This document shows, in pieces, positions 1 through 7,393 of a DNA stretch of 50,554 bases. The notes under the pieces are model-generated. The model ran no database searches. It was given only the letters and a program-made list of their open reading frames with translations, and was not told where the DNA came from. Numbering within the stretch: the first letter of the stretch is position 1; each line of letters starts with the position of its first letter. Origin of the DNA: Coriobacteriaceae bacterium (GTDB lineage: Bacteria; Actinomycetota; Coriobacteriia; Coriobacteriales; Coriobacteriaceae); contig CABJFQ010000016.1 of assembly GCA_902364975.1 (NCBI GenBank), positions 1-50,554 on the forward strand. Direction: 5' to 3'. The position numbers were made by a program, and so were the translations under genes.

Positions 1-4
1 ATTC

Positions 5-104
5 TAAAAAACACCTTGCCAAATAGGAGCGTCAGCACGAGGCCCGCTTATCCGTAGCTCCGAAGGAGCAGGATAAGCGGGCCTCAAGTGCGAGGACGTT
101 TTTA
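5..104. repeat. Nested hairpin element A, downstream of thrB
   Basis: The inner stem has 15-bp perfect arms (39-53 and 71-85), capped by an apical GCTCC-GAA-GGAGC hairpin at 57-69. An imperfect outer stem pairs TAAAAAAC with GACGTTTTTA. Read in the thrB direction, GTCCTCG precedes the inner stem, as in elements C and D. It begins 44 bp past the thrB stop. Confidence 0.6.
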
Positions 105-147
105 AGGGGATACCCTTGGGCGGCCCGAAGAGATTAACCAGCGATGT

Positions 148-1029
148 CTACAGGTACTCGATTTGAGCGCCCTCGGTGTCGCACGTCAGAATATGCGTAT
201 CGCACTTGGGGAACTGCTCGCGCAGCTTGACCTGTAGGAACTTTGCCACGATGGTGTCGTCGGTCACCGCCATGAGGGTCGAGCCCGAACCGCTGATCCA
301 GATGGTCTTGGCACCGCCGTTAAGACAGGTGTCGCGCACGGCGTTGTAGTCGGGAATCAGGCGACGGCGATAGGGCTCCTGAATACGGTCGTCATTGGCG
401 GCAGCAATCAGGTCCAGATCGCCGGTCTCGAGACCGCGCGTCATGCCGGCGATGCGGCCCATCTGCCATACGGCGGTGGAAAGCGGAATCTCCTGCGGCA
501 CGACCTTGCGCGCCTCACTCGTGTGTACCTCGTAGGGCGGAATCACGGTAATAAAACGCAGGCGATCGCTCACCTCGTAGCGCAGGCACTGGGGGAGCGA
601 ATCGGTCGGCGTAAAGGAGCAGACGGCGCCGCCCAGGATAGCGGGGGCGACGTTATCGGGATGGCCCTCGACCTCGGTGGCAATGCGGACGAGCTCGGCG
701 CGGTCGACGGTGTGGCCCGTCAGCGCGGCGGCGGCCATAATGCCGGCGACAACGCAGGTGGAGCTGGAACCCAGGCCACGAGCGACGGGAACGTCAGTCT
801 GAATGTCGATGGCGACGGGGAAGGCCGGCTCGCCCCATGCGGCAAGCGCATCGACAAAGCTCACGTAGACCAGGTTGTTCTCGTTTTGGAATTCCTCGGG
901 GCAGCCCGTGATGGTGAGCTTGTCGGCGCGCTCGAAGGTGAAGTGCGAGTAGAGGCTGACGGCCATGCCGAGGGTGTCGTAGCCAATGCCCAAGTTGGCG
1001 CTTGTTGCTGGGACGGTGATTTTGATCAT
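148..1029 (-). CDS. thrB: Homoserine kinase ThrB
   Basis: The product phosphorylates L-homoserine with ATP to O-phosphohomoserine, the substrate of ThrC, in the cytoplasm. The 293-residue protein has the GHMP-kinase layout: an N-terminal beta start (MIKITVPATSANLG), the ATP-binding loop PVARGLGSSSTCVVAG near residue 85, and a C-terminal glycine-rich ISGSGSTLMA segment. Length is normal for ThrB. The start is the ATG at 1029, preceded by AGGAGG at 1036-1041. It lies downstream of thrC on the same strand, and a 112-bp nested hairpin element sits between the two genes, ending 1-2 bp before the ribosome site. That placement could tune thrB relative to thrC (inference). Confidence 0.95.
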   Translation of the reverse strand: MIKITVPATSANLGIGYDTLGMAVSLYSHFTFERADKLTITGCPEEFQNENNLVYVSFVDALAAWGEPAFPVAIDIQTDVPVARGLGSSSTCVVAGIMAAAALTGHTVDRAELVRIATEVEGHPDNVAPAILGGAVCSFTPTDSLPQCLRYEVSDRLRFITVIPPYEVHTSEARKVVPQEIPLSTAVWQMGRIAGMTRGLETGDLDLIAAANDDRIQEPYRRRLIPDYNAVRDTCLNGGAKTIWISGSGSTLMAVTDDTIVAKFLQVKLREQFPKCDTHILTCDTEGAQIEYL

Positions 1030-1042
1030 GTGAGTCCTCCTG

Positions 1043-1154
1043 GCGTGCCTGGCTGTTTAGTTCGCTGCTCGGGCAGTCCTGCGCAAGACGGAAAGCACAT
1101 TAAGTGCTTTCCTTTGCGTGCGGAACTCGCGACGAACTAAACAGCCAGGCACGC
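1043..1154. repeat. Nested hairpin element B, between thrC and thrB
   Basis: Arms 1043-1064 and 1133-1154 are perfect 22-bp inverted repeats (GCGTGCCTGGCTGTTTAGTT and its complement). An inner stem GGAAAGCAC/GTGCTTTCC lies within. In mRNA direction the element follows the thrC stop and hairpin and ends just before the thrB ribosome site. Confidence 0.8.
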
Positions 1155-1200
1155 TGTGCGCGTTCGTCATCATCCCGGGGGTTATCTGATGAAAGAAGGT

Positions 1201-1220
1201 GCGCCGGCTTTCGCCGGCGC
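1201..1220 (-). terminator. Hairpin after thrC
   Basis: GCGCCGGC, a GAAA loop and GCCGGCGC form an 8-bp stem right after the thrC stop. The following bases are only moderately T-rich, so termination may be partial. Confidence 0.5.
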
Positions 1221-1232
1221 TTAATGAGGGGT

Positions 1233-2750
1233 TTAGTTGGTAGCCATCTTTTTTGCTGCGGACTCGACGTAGCTTGCCATCTCATCGACGTCGCAGACGT
1301 CTTCGAAGCGGATGGGCTTGGACTCGAGCTCGGCGAGCTGGGTCGGGGCGACCGTGTTGGTGGCCTGCTCGAGCACGCGCATGGCCTCAAAGTCGTCCTC
1401 GGGAACGTTGAGCCCCAGGGCGTCGCAGCAGGCGCGCGGGAACTTGTAGGGGCTGGCGGTCGAAAGCAGCACGCGGGCCTTGGCGCCTTCGGCGGGGGCG
1501 ACCTGCTCAAAGACGTGATAGCCGCAAGCGGTGTGCGGGTCGATCACGTAGCCGTTCGCATCCCAGCAGCTCTTGATGGCAGCGCGGACTTCGTCCTCGC
1601 TGGCCCAGCCGCAGCCAAACACGCTCTGGATCTTGGCCAGCAGGTCGGCGGGCACCTCGTAGCGACCGGTCTGGGCAAGCTGCTCCATAAGGCCGGCAAC
1701 GAGCTCACAGTCGCCATCGGACAGGAAGTAGAGCATGCGCTCCAGGTTGGAACTGATGAGGATGTCCATCGACGGCGAGATGGTCGTGAAGAACGGGCGG
1801 TTACGGTCGTAAACGCCGGTGGTCAGGAAGTCGGCAAGCACTTTGTTCTTGTCGCTCGCCACGACGAGCTTGGCGACGGGCAGACCCATGCACTTGGCGT
1901 AGTAGCCGGCCAAGATATCGCCAAAGTTGCCGGTGGGCACACAGAACTCTACGGCGTCGCCAGCCTCGATAGCGCCGGCGCGCAGCAGTTGCGCATAGGC
2001 GGCAAAGTAGTAGACGACCTGCGGTACCAGACGGCCGACATTGATGGAGTTGGCGCTCGAAAGCACCGTGCCAGCGGCCTCCAGGCGCTCGGCAAGTTCC
2101 TTATCGGCAAAGATGCGCTTGACGGCACTCTGGGCATCGTCGAAGTTGCCGCGAATGCCGCAGACGGCGACGTTATCGCCCTCCTGTGTGGACATCTGCA
2201 GATTCTGCACGCGGCTGACCTTGCCCTCGGGATAAAAGACGGTAATACCCGTGCCCGGGGCGTCGGCAAAGCCGGCGAGTGCGGCCTTGCCCGTGTCGCC
2301 CGACGTGGCGGTGACGATCATGATGCGCTCGGCGCCGCCGTCCTTGGCAGAGGTACGGGCCATCAGACGGGGGAGCATCTGCAGGGCGACGTCCTTAAAG
2401 GCGCTCGTGGGGCCGCCAAAGAGCTCCATCACATAGGTCTGAGGGGCGTCGGCGCCCGGTGCGGCATCGAGTTTGACGAGCGGCGTAACCTCTTCGCTCG
2501 CGAACGTGCCGCGGTATGCTTCGTCGACACACGCCGAAATTTCTTCGGTCGTGTAATCATTCAGTAACATTCCCAACACATCTTGAGCGATTTCAAAGTA
2601 CGATTTATCTGCAAGCGAGCTGATATCGACCTGCTGGGTGCCGAGCTCGTCCGAGACAAACAAACCCCCGTCGGGAGCGATGCCAGTACGGATTGCCACC
2701 TTACTTGAGCACGATAAAGTGCGTCCTCGTGTACTATGATAAGTTCCCAT
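1233..2750 (-). CDS. thrC: Threonine synthase ThrC
   Basis: This PLP enzyme converts O-phosphohomoserine to threonine. About 505 residues are present. The PLP lysine lies in GGPTSAFKDVALQML, the phosphate-binding turn in ATSGDTGKAALAG, and there is a long C-terminal region, as in the thrC group that resembles the E. coli and yeast enzymes. I chose the ATG at 2750 (MGTYHSTRGR) because GAGGAGC lies 8-9 bp upstream; an in-frame start 45 bp further up has no clear ribosome site. It is divergent from lysC with 104 bp between the starts, and thrB follows it. A GAAA-loop hairpin lies just past the stop. Confidence 0.93.
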   Translation of the reverse strand: MGTYHSTRGRTLSCSSKVAIRTGIAPDGGLFVSDELGTQQVDISSLADKSYFEIAQDVLGMLLNDYTTEEISACVDEAYRGTFASEEVTPLVKLDAAPGADAPQTYVMELFGGPTSAFKDVALQMLPRLMARTSAKDGGAERIMIVTATSGDTGKAALAGFADAPGTGITVFYPEGKVSRVQNLQMSTQEGDNVAVCGIRGNFDDAQSAVKRIFADKELAERLEAAGTVLSSANSINVGRLVPQVVYYFAAYAQLLRAGAIEAGDAVEFCVPTGNFGDILAGYYAKCMGLPVAKLVVASDKNKVLADFLTTGVYDRNRPFFTTISPSMDILISSNLERMLYFLSDGDCELVAGLMEQLAQTGRYEVPADLLAKIQSVFGCGWASEDEVRAAIKSCWDANGYVIDPHTACGYHVFEQVAPAEGAKARVLLSTASPYKFPRACCDALGLNVPEDDFEAMRVLEQATNTVAPTQLAELESKPIRFEDVCDVDEMASYVESAAKKMATN

Positions 2751-2854
2751 ATAACACTGCTCCTCGGATGCCTTGGTCCCAATCGGTGAAACCATGGTAT
2801 CAGAGCGCGCAAAATAGGTTCGCAGAGGCTTTTTAGAAAGGTAACCTCCAGCCC

Positions 2855-4243
2855 ATGATTAAGATTGCCAAGTTTGGCGGCTCGTCGGTCGCCGACGCCG
2901 AACACTTCAAGAAGATCAAGGCCATCGTCGATGCCGACCCGGCTCGCCGTTTTGTGGTGGTTTCCGCCTGCGGTCGCCGTTTTAAGGGCGACACCAAGGT
3001 GACCGACCTGCTCTATCTGGTCAATGCGCACGTTAAGTACCACGTGTCGTGTGAGGAGCTGCTCGAGGACATTGGCCAGCGCTATTTTGATATCGCTGAC
3101 GAGCTGGAGCTCACCTATCCCATCCGTGAGGAGTTCGCGGCCTTTGCCGAGCGCGCCCGCTCCGGTGGCTACTCTACTGAGGAGCTCGTAAGCCGCGGCG
3201 AGTACTTTACCGCGCGCCTGATGGCTGAGTACCTGGGCCTACCGTTCCTGGACGCCGCGACGGTTGTGGCGTTCCATCACGACGGTACGCTCAGCATGAA
3301 TCGCACCTCCGAGCTGGTGCAGGAGTACGGTCAGCAGGGCGGCTTTGTTATGCCCGGTTTCTACGGCGCGACGCGTGAGGGCCAGATCAAGCTGCTCGAT
3401 CGTGGCGGCGGCGATATCTCGGGCTCGATTCTGGCCAAGTGCCTGGGCGCCGACCTGTACGAGAACTGGACCGACGTCTCGGGCTTCTATTCTGCCGATC
3501 CGCGTATTGTTCCCGAGGCTCAGCCCATCGCCCGCGTTACCTACGAGGAACTGCGCGAGCTTTCGTACATGGGCGCGAGCGTCCTGCACGAGGAGGCCGT
3601 GTTCCCCGTGCGCGAGGCAGGCATTCCGCTGGTCATCAAGAACACCAATGCGCCGCAGGACCCCGGCACCATCATTAGCGAGACCGCTGACGAGGGCGAG
3701 GCAGAACCCATCATTACCGGCGTGACCGGCAAGCGCGGTTTTGTCGCCATCAACGTGGCCCGCGACCGCACCAAGCCCCGCGTTGGCTTTATGCGCCGTG
3801 CGCTTTCGGTCTTCGAGCGCTATGACGTTTCCGTCGAGCATATGCCCACCGGCGTCGACCGCTTTGGCGCCGTGGTGCAGGAGCAGGATGTGCACGATTC
3901 GCTGTACTCGCTCGTGGGCGACATCCAGCAGGAGGTCGAGCCGCTCGAGATCGAGGTTGTCGAGGGCTTGGCGCTCATCGCTACCGTCGGCCGCAACCTG
4001 CGCGGTCGTGCAGGTATCTCGGGCCATCTGTTTGGCATGCTCGGCCAGGCCGGCGTGAGCGTGCGCATGATTTCGCAGAGCTGTGACGAGATCAATATCA
4101 TTATCGGTGTCGAGGAGAAGGACTTCGACCTGGCGATTCGGACCATTTACCGTGCCTTCTCCGACGAAAACGGCATTGTGAAGGTCTCCGATCTGGAGGC
4201 TCCTGCGCCGGTCGATCCCGCTCTGGCTGCGCTCAAAAAGTAG
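2855..4243 (+). CDS. lysC: Aspartate kinase
   Basis: The enzyme phosphorylates L-aspartate, the first step to lysine, threonine, methionine and diaminopimelate. The 462-residue protein opens with the kinase signature KFGGSSVAD and carries RGGGDISGSILA in the catalytic domain. Two C-terminal ACT-type regions follow (about residues 300-450), including GLALIATVGRNLRGRAGISG and the motif VRMISQSCDEINI, which normally bind the feedback amino acid. The monofunctional length and GRRFKGDTKVTDLLY segment fit the single-chain kinases of Gram-positive bacteria rather than the alpha/beta LysC of mycobacteria. With asd, thrC and thrB around it, this is a local aspartate-family cluster. Which amino acid inhibits it cannot be read from the sequence. 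Confidence 0.93.
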   Translation: MIKIAKFGGSSVADAEHFKKIKAIVDADPARRFVVVSACGRRFKGDTKVTDLLYLVNAHVKYHVSCEELLEDIGQRYFDIADELELTYPIREEFAAFAERARSGGYSTEELVSRGEYFTARLMAEYLGLPFLDAATVVAFHHDGTLSMNRTSELVQEYGQQGGFVMPGFYGATREGQIKLLDRGGGDISGSILAKCLGADLYENWTDVSGFYSADPRIVPEAQPIARVTYEELRELSYMGASVLHEEAVFPVREAGIPLVIKNTNAPQDPGTIISETADEGEAEPIITGVTGKRGFVAINVARDRTKPRVGFMRRALSVFERYDVSVEHMPTGVDRFGAVVQEQDVHDSLYSLVGDIQQEVEPLEIEVVEGLALIATVGRNLRGRAGISGHLFGMLGQAGVSVRMISQSCDEINIIIGVEEKDFDLAIRTIYRAFSDENGIVKVSDLEAPAPVDPALAALKK

Positions 4244-4253
4244 CGACTGCTCG

Positions 4254-4285
4254 GTAGATTTTTGGGTCATGTCTCAAAAATCTAC
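4254..4285. repeat. 11-bp-stem hairpin after lysC
   Basis: GTAGATTTTTG and CAAAAATCTAC flank a 10-nt loop. It begins 10 bp after the lysC stop. Function unknown; it precedes the more usual terminator. Confidence 0.6.
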
Positions 4286-4318
4286 GGCGGGGCGTTTCGT
4301 TTCGGTTTCGTTTCGACG

Positions 4319-4347
4319 GGGCGGGTTTCGTGCCCGCCCTGTTCTTG
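4319..4347 (+). terminator. Terminator of lysC
   Basis: GGGCGGG and CCCGCCC form a 7-bp stem with a 7-nt loop, followed by TGTTCTTG. It fits a rho-independent terminator in the lysC direction. Confidence 0.6.
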
Positions 4348-4416
4348 TATACACTGGCAACAATAATCGGCCTGCTCGGCGTGCGGGCAAAAGCCACAAC
4401 CTTTAAAGGGGGAAGC

Positions 4417-5442
4417 ATGAAACAGTACACGGTTGCTATTTTGGGCGCGACGGGAGCTGTAGGCACCCAGATGCTCGAGTGCCTCAACGAGCAGGAGTTC
4501 CCAGTTGGCAAGCTCAAGCTGCTAGCGAGCGCGCGCTCTGCGGGCAAGACCGTCGAGTTCCGCGGCGAGCAGGTTGTGATCGAAGAGGCTTGCCCCGAGG
4601 CCTTTGAGGGCTGCGACATCGTACTCGGCGCTGCCGGCGACGATATCGCCAAGGAGCTGCTGCCCGAAGCCGTCAAGCGCGGCGCCGTCGTGGTCGACAA
4701 CAGCCATGCCTTCCGCATGGACCCCGAGGTGCCGCTGGTCGTGCCCGAGATCAACGCCGACGACATCAAGTGGCATCACGGCCTTATCGCCAACCCCAAC
4801 TGCGCGACCATCATCGGCCTGGTTCCCACGTGGCCGCTGCATCAGCTCGCCGGCGTAAAGCGCATGATCGTCTCGACGTATCAGGCGGCTTCGGGTGCCG
4901 GCGCTCCCGGTATGGCCGAGCTCGAGGCTCAGTTGGCCGCCCTGGGCCGCGGCGAGGAGATTCCCGAGCCGCGTGCATTTGCCGCCCAGCTGGCGAGCAA
5001 CCTGATTCCGCAGATCGGCGGCGTCAAGGAGGAAGGCTTTACTTCCGAGGAAATGAAGCTGCAAAACGAGGGCCGCAAGATTATGCACCTGCCCGAGCTG
5101 CGCGTGAACTGCACCTGCGTGCGCGTGCCGGTGCTGCGTTCGCATTCCGAGAGCATTACGCTCGAGTTTGAGCGCGACATTACGGTCGAGGAGGCTCGTG
5201 CCGCGCTGGCTGCCGCTCCGGGCGTGAAGCTGGTTGACGATATGAGCGCCGAGGATGCGCACGATCGCTTCCCCATGCCGATGGATACCTCCGACCAGGA
5301 CCTGATCTGGGTCGGTCGCGTGCGTCGCGACATCTCGAACCCCGAGGCCGCGCGTGGCATCACCTTCTGGTGCTGCGGTGACCAAATCCGTAAGGGCGCG
5401 GCAACCAACGCCGTCCAGATTGCTAAGCTGCTCTGCGAGTAG
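4417..5442 (+). CDS. asd: Aspartate-semialdehyde dehydrogenase
   Basis: The product reduces aspartyl phosphate to aspartate semialdehyde with NADPH, the step after aspartate kinase. The 341-residue protein starts with the dinucleotide fold AILGATGAVG. The catalytic cysteine is in IANPNCATI, the substrate region is TYQAASGAGAPGM, and the catalytic histidine is likely in VPVLRSHSESI. The start is ATG 4417 after AAAGGGGGAAGC; an upstream in-frame extension is not conserved-looking. It sits 173 bp after lysC, with a terminator-like hairpin between, so it probably has its own promoter. A 24-bp-arm nested hairpin begins 16 bp after the stop. Confidence 0.94.
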   Translation: MKQYTVAILGATGAVGTQMLECLNEQEFPVGKLKLLASARSAGKTVEFRGEQVVIEEACPEAFEGCDIVLGAAGDDIAKELLPEAVKRGAVVVDNSHAFRMDPEVPLVVPEINADDIKWHHGLIANPNCATIIGLVPTWPLHQLAGVKRMIVSTYQAASGAGAPGMAELEAQLAALGRGEEIPEPRAFAAQLASNLIPQIGGVKEEGFTSEEMKLQNEGRKIMHLPELRVNCTCVRVPVLRSHSESITLEFERDITVEEARAALAAAPGVKLVDDMSAEDAHDRFPMPMDTSDQDLIWVGRVRRDISNPEAARGITFWCCGDQIRKGAATNAVQIAKLLCE

Positions 5443-5458
5443 TGCGACCTGTCCGGCG

Positions 5459-5580
5459 GGGGCCGGGCTTAGTTTTCAGAACGTCCTCGACCATGTGTGG
5501 CGCCTTGTCCTGCTCCTTCGGAGCCGCGGACAAGGCGCCACACTGGTCTGCGGAGTGTTCTGAAAACTAAGCCCGGCCCC
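5459..5580. repeat. Nested hairpin element C, downstream of asd
   Basis: The outer arms (5459-5482 and 5557-5580) are perfect 24-bp inverted repeats. The inner arms (5496-5510 and 5528-5542) are perfect 15-bp repeats. The apex carries GCTCCTTCGGAGC, a stem closed by a TTC loop. GTCCTCGACC stands between outer and inner stem on the 5' side. It is the clearest copy and starts 16 bp after the asd stop. Confidence 0.85.
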
Positions 5581-5686
5581 TGCCTGCGGTGACTCGGCTG
5601 CGAGCGGCCTGCGATGGGGCCGCTGCTGGTTGGGGCCGCTGGGCTGATGTGGGGGCACGTGGCCGTTGCAGGCCCTGGTCCCGGCG

Positions 5687-5839
5687 GCGGCCCCGGCGCT
5701 TCGCGCCTGCCGTCTTGGGGGACTGCGGAGCGCGGCCGGCAGCTGCGGCGCGTTGCGCCTGCTACCTGCGGGGACTTTGGGGTCGTGCGGCAGCTGCGGC
5801 GCTGTCGCGCCTGCTGCCTTGGGTGACTTTGGGGTCGAT
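5687..5839. repeat. Three tandem repeats of about 51 bp upstream of ogt
   Basis: Units at 5738-5788 and 5789-5839 begin GGCAGCTGCGGCGC and end GGGGTCG; a more diverged third unit precedes them. Each holds GGCGC and GCGCC, able to form a small stem. The surrounding stretch from 5581 to 5896 is strongly G-rich and otherwise shows no gene. Confidence 0.7.
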
Positions 5840-5896
5840 TGGGGTTGTCTGCACAATTCGCGGTATTATGTTGCGGAGTTTTGAAAGGAGCCGCTG

Positions 5897-6475
5897 GTGG
5901 TCACGACGACATTTGCCTCGCCTTTGGGCGAAATCTTGCTTGCCGCTGATGGCCGCGGTCTGACGGGGCTTTGGTTTGAGGGGCAGGAGCACTTTGGTTC
6001 CACGCTTCTCCGGGAAGACTCCGAACATGTTGAAGGCGCCGACGCGGTTTCCGGTACCGGTGGTATGTCGTCGGTGAGTCCGGCAAATGGTGTGGCCTCT
6101 TCGGTGCTTGAGCGTTCATGGGCTTGGCTGAATGCTTATTTTGCGGGGCAGGAGCCTCGGTTTACGCCGCCGTTGCATTTGATTGGTACGGCGTTTCAGC
6201 GCGAGGTTTGGTTTGAGCTGCTTTCTATTCCGCGTGGCGAGGTCGCTACGTATGGCGAGATCGCCCAGCGTGTAGCGGCTCGACATCGTGTGCCGGGAAA
6301 TGAAGCGCCCGCTGTGTCTCCTCGTGCGGTGGGGGCTGCGGTTGCGCGTAATCCCATTTCGATAATCGTGCCGTGCCATCGCGTGGTCGCGGCCGACGGA
6401 TCGCTCAACGGATATGCCGGCGGGCTTGATCGCAAGGAGTGGCTGCTTCGGCTTGAGGGCGCGTACGAGGAATAA
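5897..6475 (+). CDS. ogt: Methylated-DNA--[protein]-cysteine S-methyltransferase
   Basis: This suicide repair protein takes the O6-alkyl group from guanine onto its own cysteine. The active-site loop IIVPCHRVV and the downstream GYAGGLDRKEWLL wing are intact; the helix-turn-helix region FQREVWFELLSIPRGEVATYGEIA precedes them. At 192 residues it is a little longer than Ogt because of low-complexity inserts around residues 45-65 and 125-140. GTG is the start, with AAAGGAG six bases upstream. The gene stands alone after a GC-rich, tandemly repeated intergenic stretch and no adaptive-response regulator (Ada) domain is attached. Whether it should be called ogt or a generic MGMT is a matter of naming. 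Confidence 0.92.
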   Translation: MVTTTFASPLGEILLAADGRGLTGLWFEGQEHFGSTLLREDSEHVEGADAVSGTGGMSSVSPANGVASSVLERSWAWLNAYFAGQEPRFTPPLHLIGTAFQREVWFELLSIPRGEVATYGEIAQRVAARHRVPGNEAPAVSPRAVGAAVARNPISIIVPCHRVVAADGSLNGYAGGLDRKEWLLRLEGAYEE

Positions 6476-6502
6476 CGCTCGAACGCTTTGCATAACTAGG
6501 AC

Positions 6503-6536
6503 GCCGCAAAAGGACGAGCCTCCGTCCTTCCGCGGC
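6503..6536 (+). terminator. Hairpin after ogt
   Basis: GCCGCAAAAGGACG and CGTCCTTCCGCGGC form an imperfect stem 27 bp after the stop. There is no good T-tract, so its role as a terminator is uncertain. Confidence 0.35.
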
Positions 6537-6565
6537 CGGTATGCGTCCGGGCGCTCGGCATCGGC

Positions 6566-6583
6566 GGCTTAAGTTTGGCTAAG
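6566..6583 (+). promoter_or_regulatory. Direct-repeat box upstream of the response regulator (distal)
   Basis: GGCTTAAG and GGCTAAG start 11 bp apart, one helix turn. This is the spacing of OmpR/PhoB-family sites. It lies 120 bp before the start of the regulator gene. Confidence 0.5.
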
Positions 6584-6620
6584 TCACATCCTGCGTATTT
6601 GAAAACGCGCAGGTTGAGCC

Positions 6621-6638
6621 GCTAAGGCTGCGCTAAGG
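6621..6638 (+). promoter_or_regulatory. Direct-repeat box upstream of the response regulator (proximal)
   Basis: GCTAAGG occurs twice, 11 bp apart. The second copy overlaps the -35 position for a TATCAT -10 at 6654-6659, as in promoters activated by PhoB-type regulators. It probably controls the two-component operon. Confidence 0.6.
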
Positions 6639-6703
6639 CGGTTGACGGTACGCTATCATCGGCAGTATCGAAACCTGTAGAGCCATGCGCCAAAGGAGCA
6701 ACT

Positions 6704-7393
6704 ATGAAGCTGATGCTTGCCGAGGACGAACCTGGTCTCTCCCGCGCCCTCACCGCGATTCTTCAACATAGCGACTACGAGGTCGACACCGCCCTCGACG
6801 GCTTGACGGCGCTCGAGAATCTACTCACCAACGATTACGACGCCGCAATCCTGGACATCATGATGCCCGGCATGGACGGCATCGAGGTGCTCAAGCGTAC
6901 ACGCGCCGCCGGAAAGCGACTGCCCATCATCATGCTCACGGCAAAAAGCGAGGTGTCCGATAAGGTCGAGGGCCTGGATGCCGGTGCCAACGATTACCTG
7001 ACCAAGCCGTTTGCCGCCAAGGAACTGCTTGCGCGTATTCGTGCCATGACGCGTGCCGCGACGGCAATTGACGCCACGACGCTCAGCGTGGGTAACGTGC
7101 GCCTCGACACGGCGGCTTGCACGCTTGTGGGACCTTTGGGCGAGGAGCACCTGGCCAATCGCGAGTTTCAGCTTATGGAACTCTTTATGCGCAACGCCGG
7201 CACGCGCATGCCCACCGAGCGCCTAATGCTTGAGGTTTGGGGCGAGGACGCGCCCGAAGGTGCCAATGTAGTGTGGGTCTATATCTCGTACCTGCGCAAA
7301 AAGCTGACGGCGCTGGGTGCCGACGTGGCCATCCGCGCGTCGCGCAACCAGGGATATTCGCTCGAGGTTGTCGAGGAAGGAGAACGGGCGTGA
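6704..7393 (+). CDS. OmpR/PhoB-family response regulator
   Basis: This is a DNA-binding response regulator of 229 residues. The receiver domain has the acidic pocket EDE (7-9), phosphoacceptor Asp51 in AILDIMMPGMDG, and Lys101 in DYLTKPF. The C-terminal winged helix (about 130-225) ends with VWVYISYLRKKL and RNQGYSL, typical of the OmpR group. AAAGGAGC precedes the ATG. The 3' end overlaps the kinase gene by 4 bp (GTGA), so the pair is translationally coupled. Two direct-repeat pairs with 11-bp spacing lie upstream and look like its own binding sites. The stimulus is not evident. Confidence 0.94.
   Translation: MKLMLAEDEPGLSRALTAILQHSDYEVDTALDGLTALENLLTNDYDAAILDIMMPGMDGIEVLKRTRAAGKRLPIIMLTAKSEVSDKVEGLDAGANDYLTKPFAAKELLARIRAMTRAATAIDATTLSVGNVRLDTAACTLVGPLGEEHLANREFQLMELFMRNAGTRMPTERLMLEVWGEDAPEGANVVWVYISYLRKKLTALGADVAIRASRNQGYSLEVVEEGERA

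Noticed and set aside
1104..2567. Long open frame on the plus strand opposite thrC (also 16693-17790 and 32019-33566 opposite pfkA and the uptake genes)
   Set aside because: Low-complexity, Gly/Ala/Arg/His-rich translations with no motifs, mirror images of real genes.
2751..2854. Lysine riboswitch or T-box upstream of lysC
   Set aside because: Only 104 bp separate the divergent starts, too short for either, and no motif is visible.
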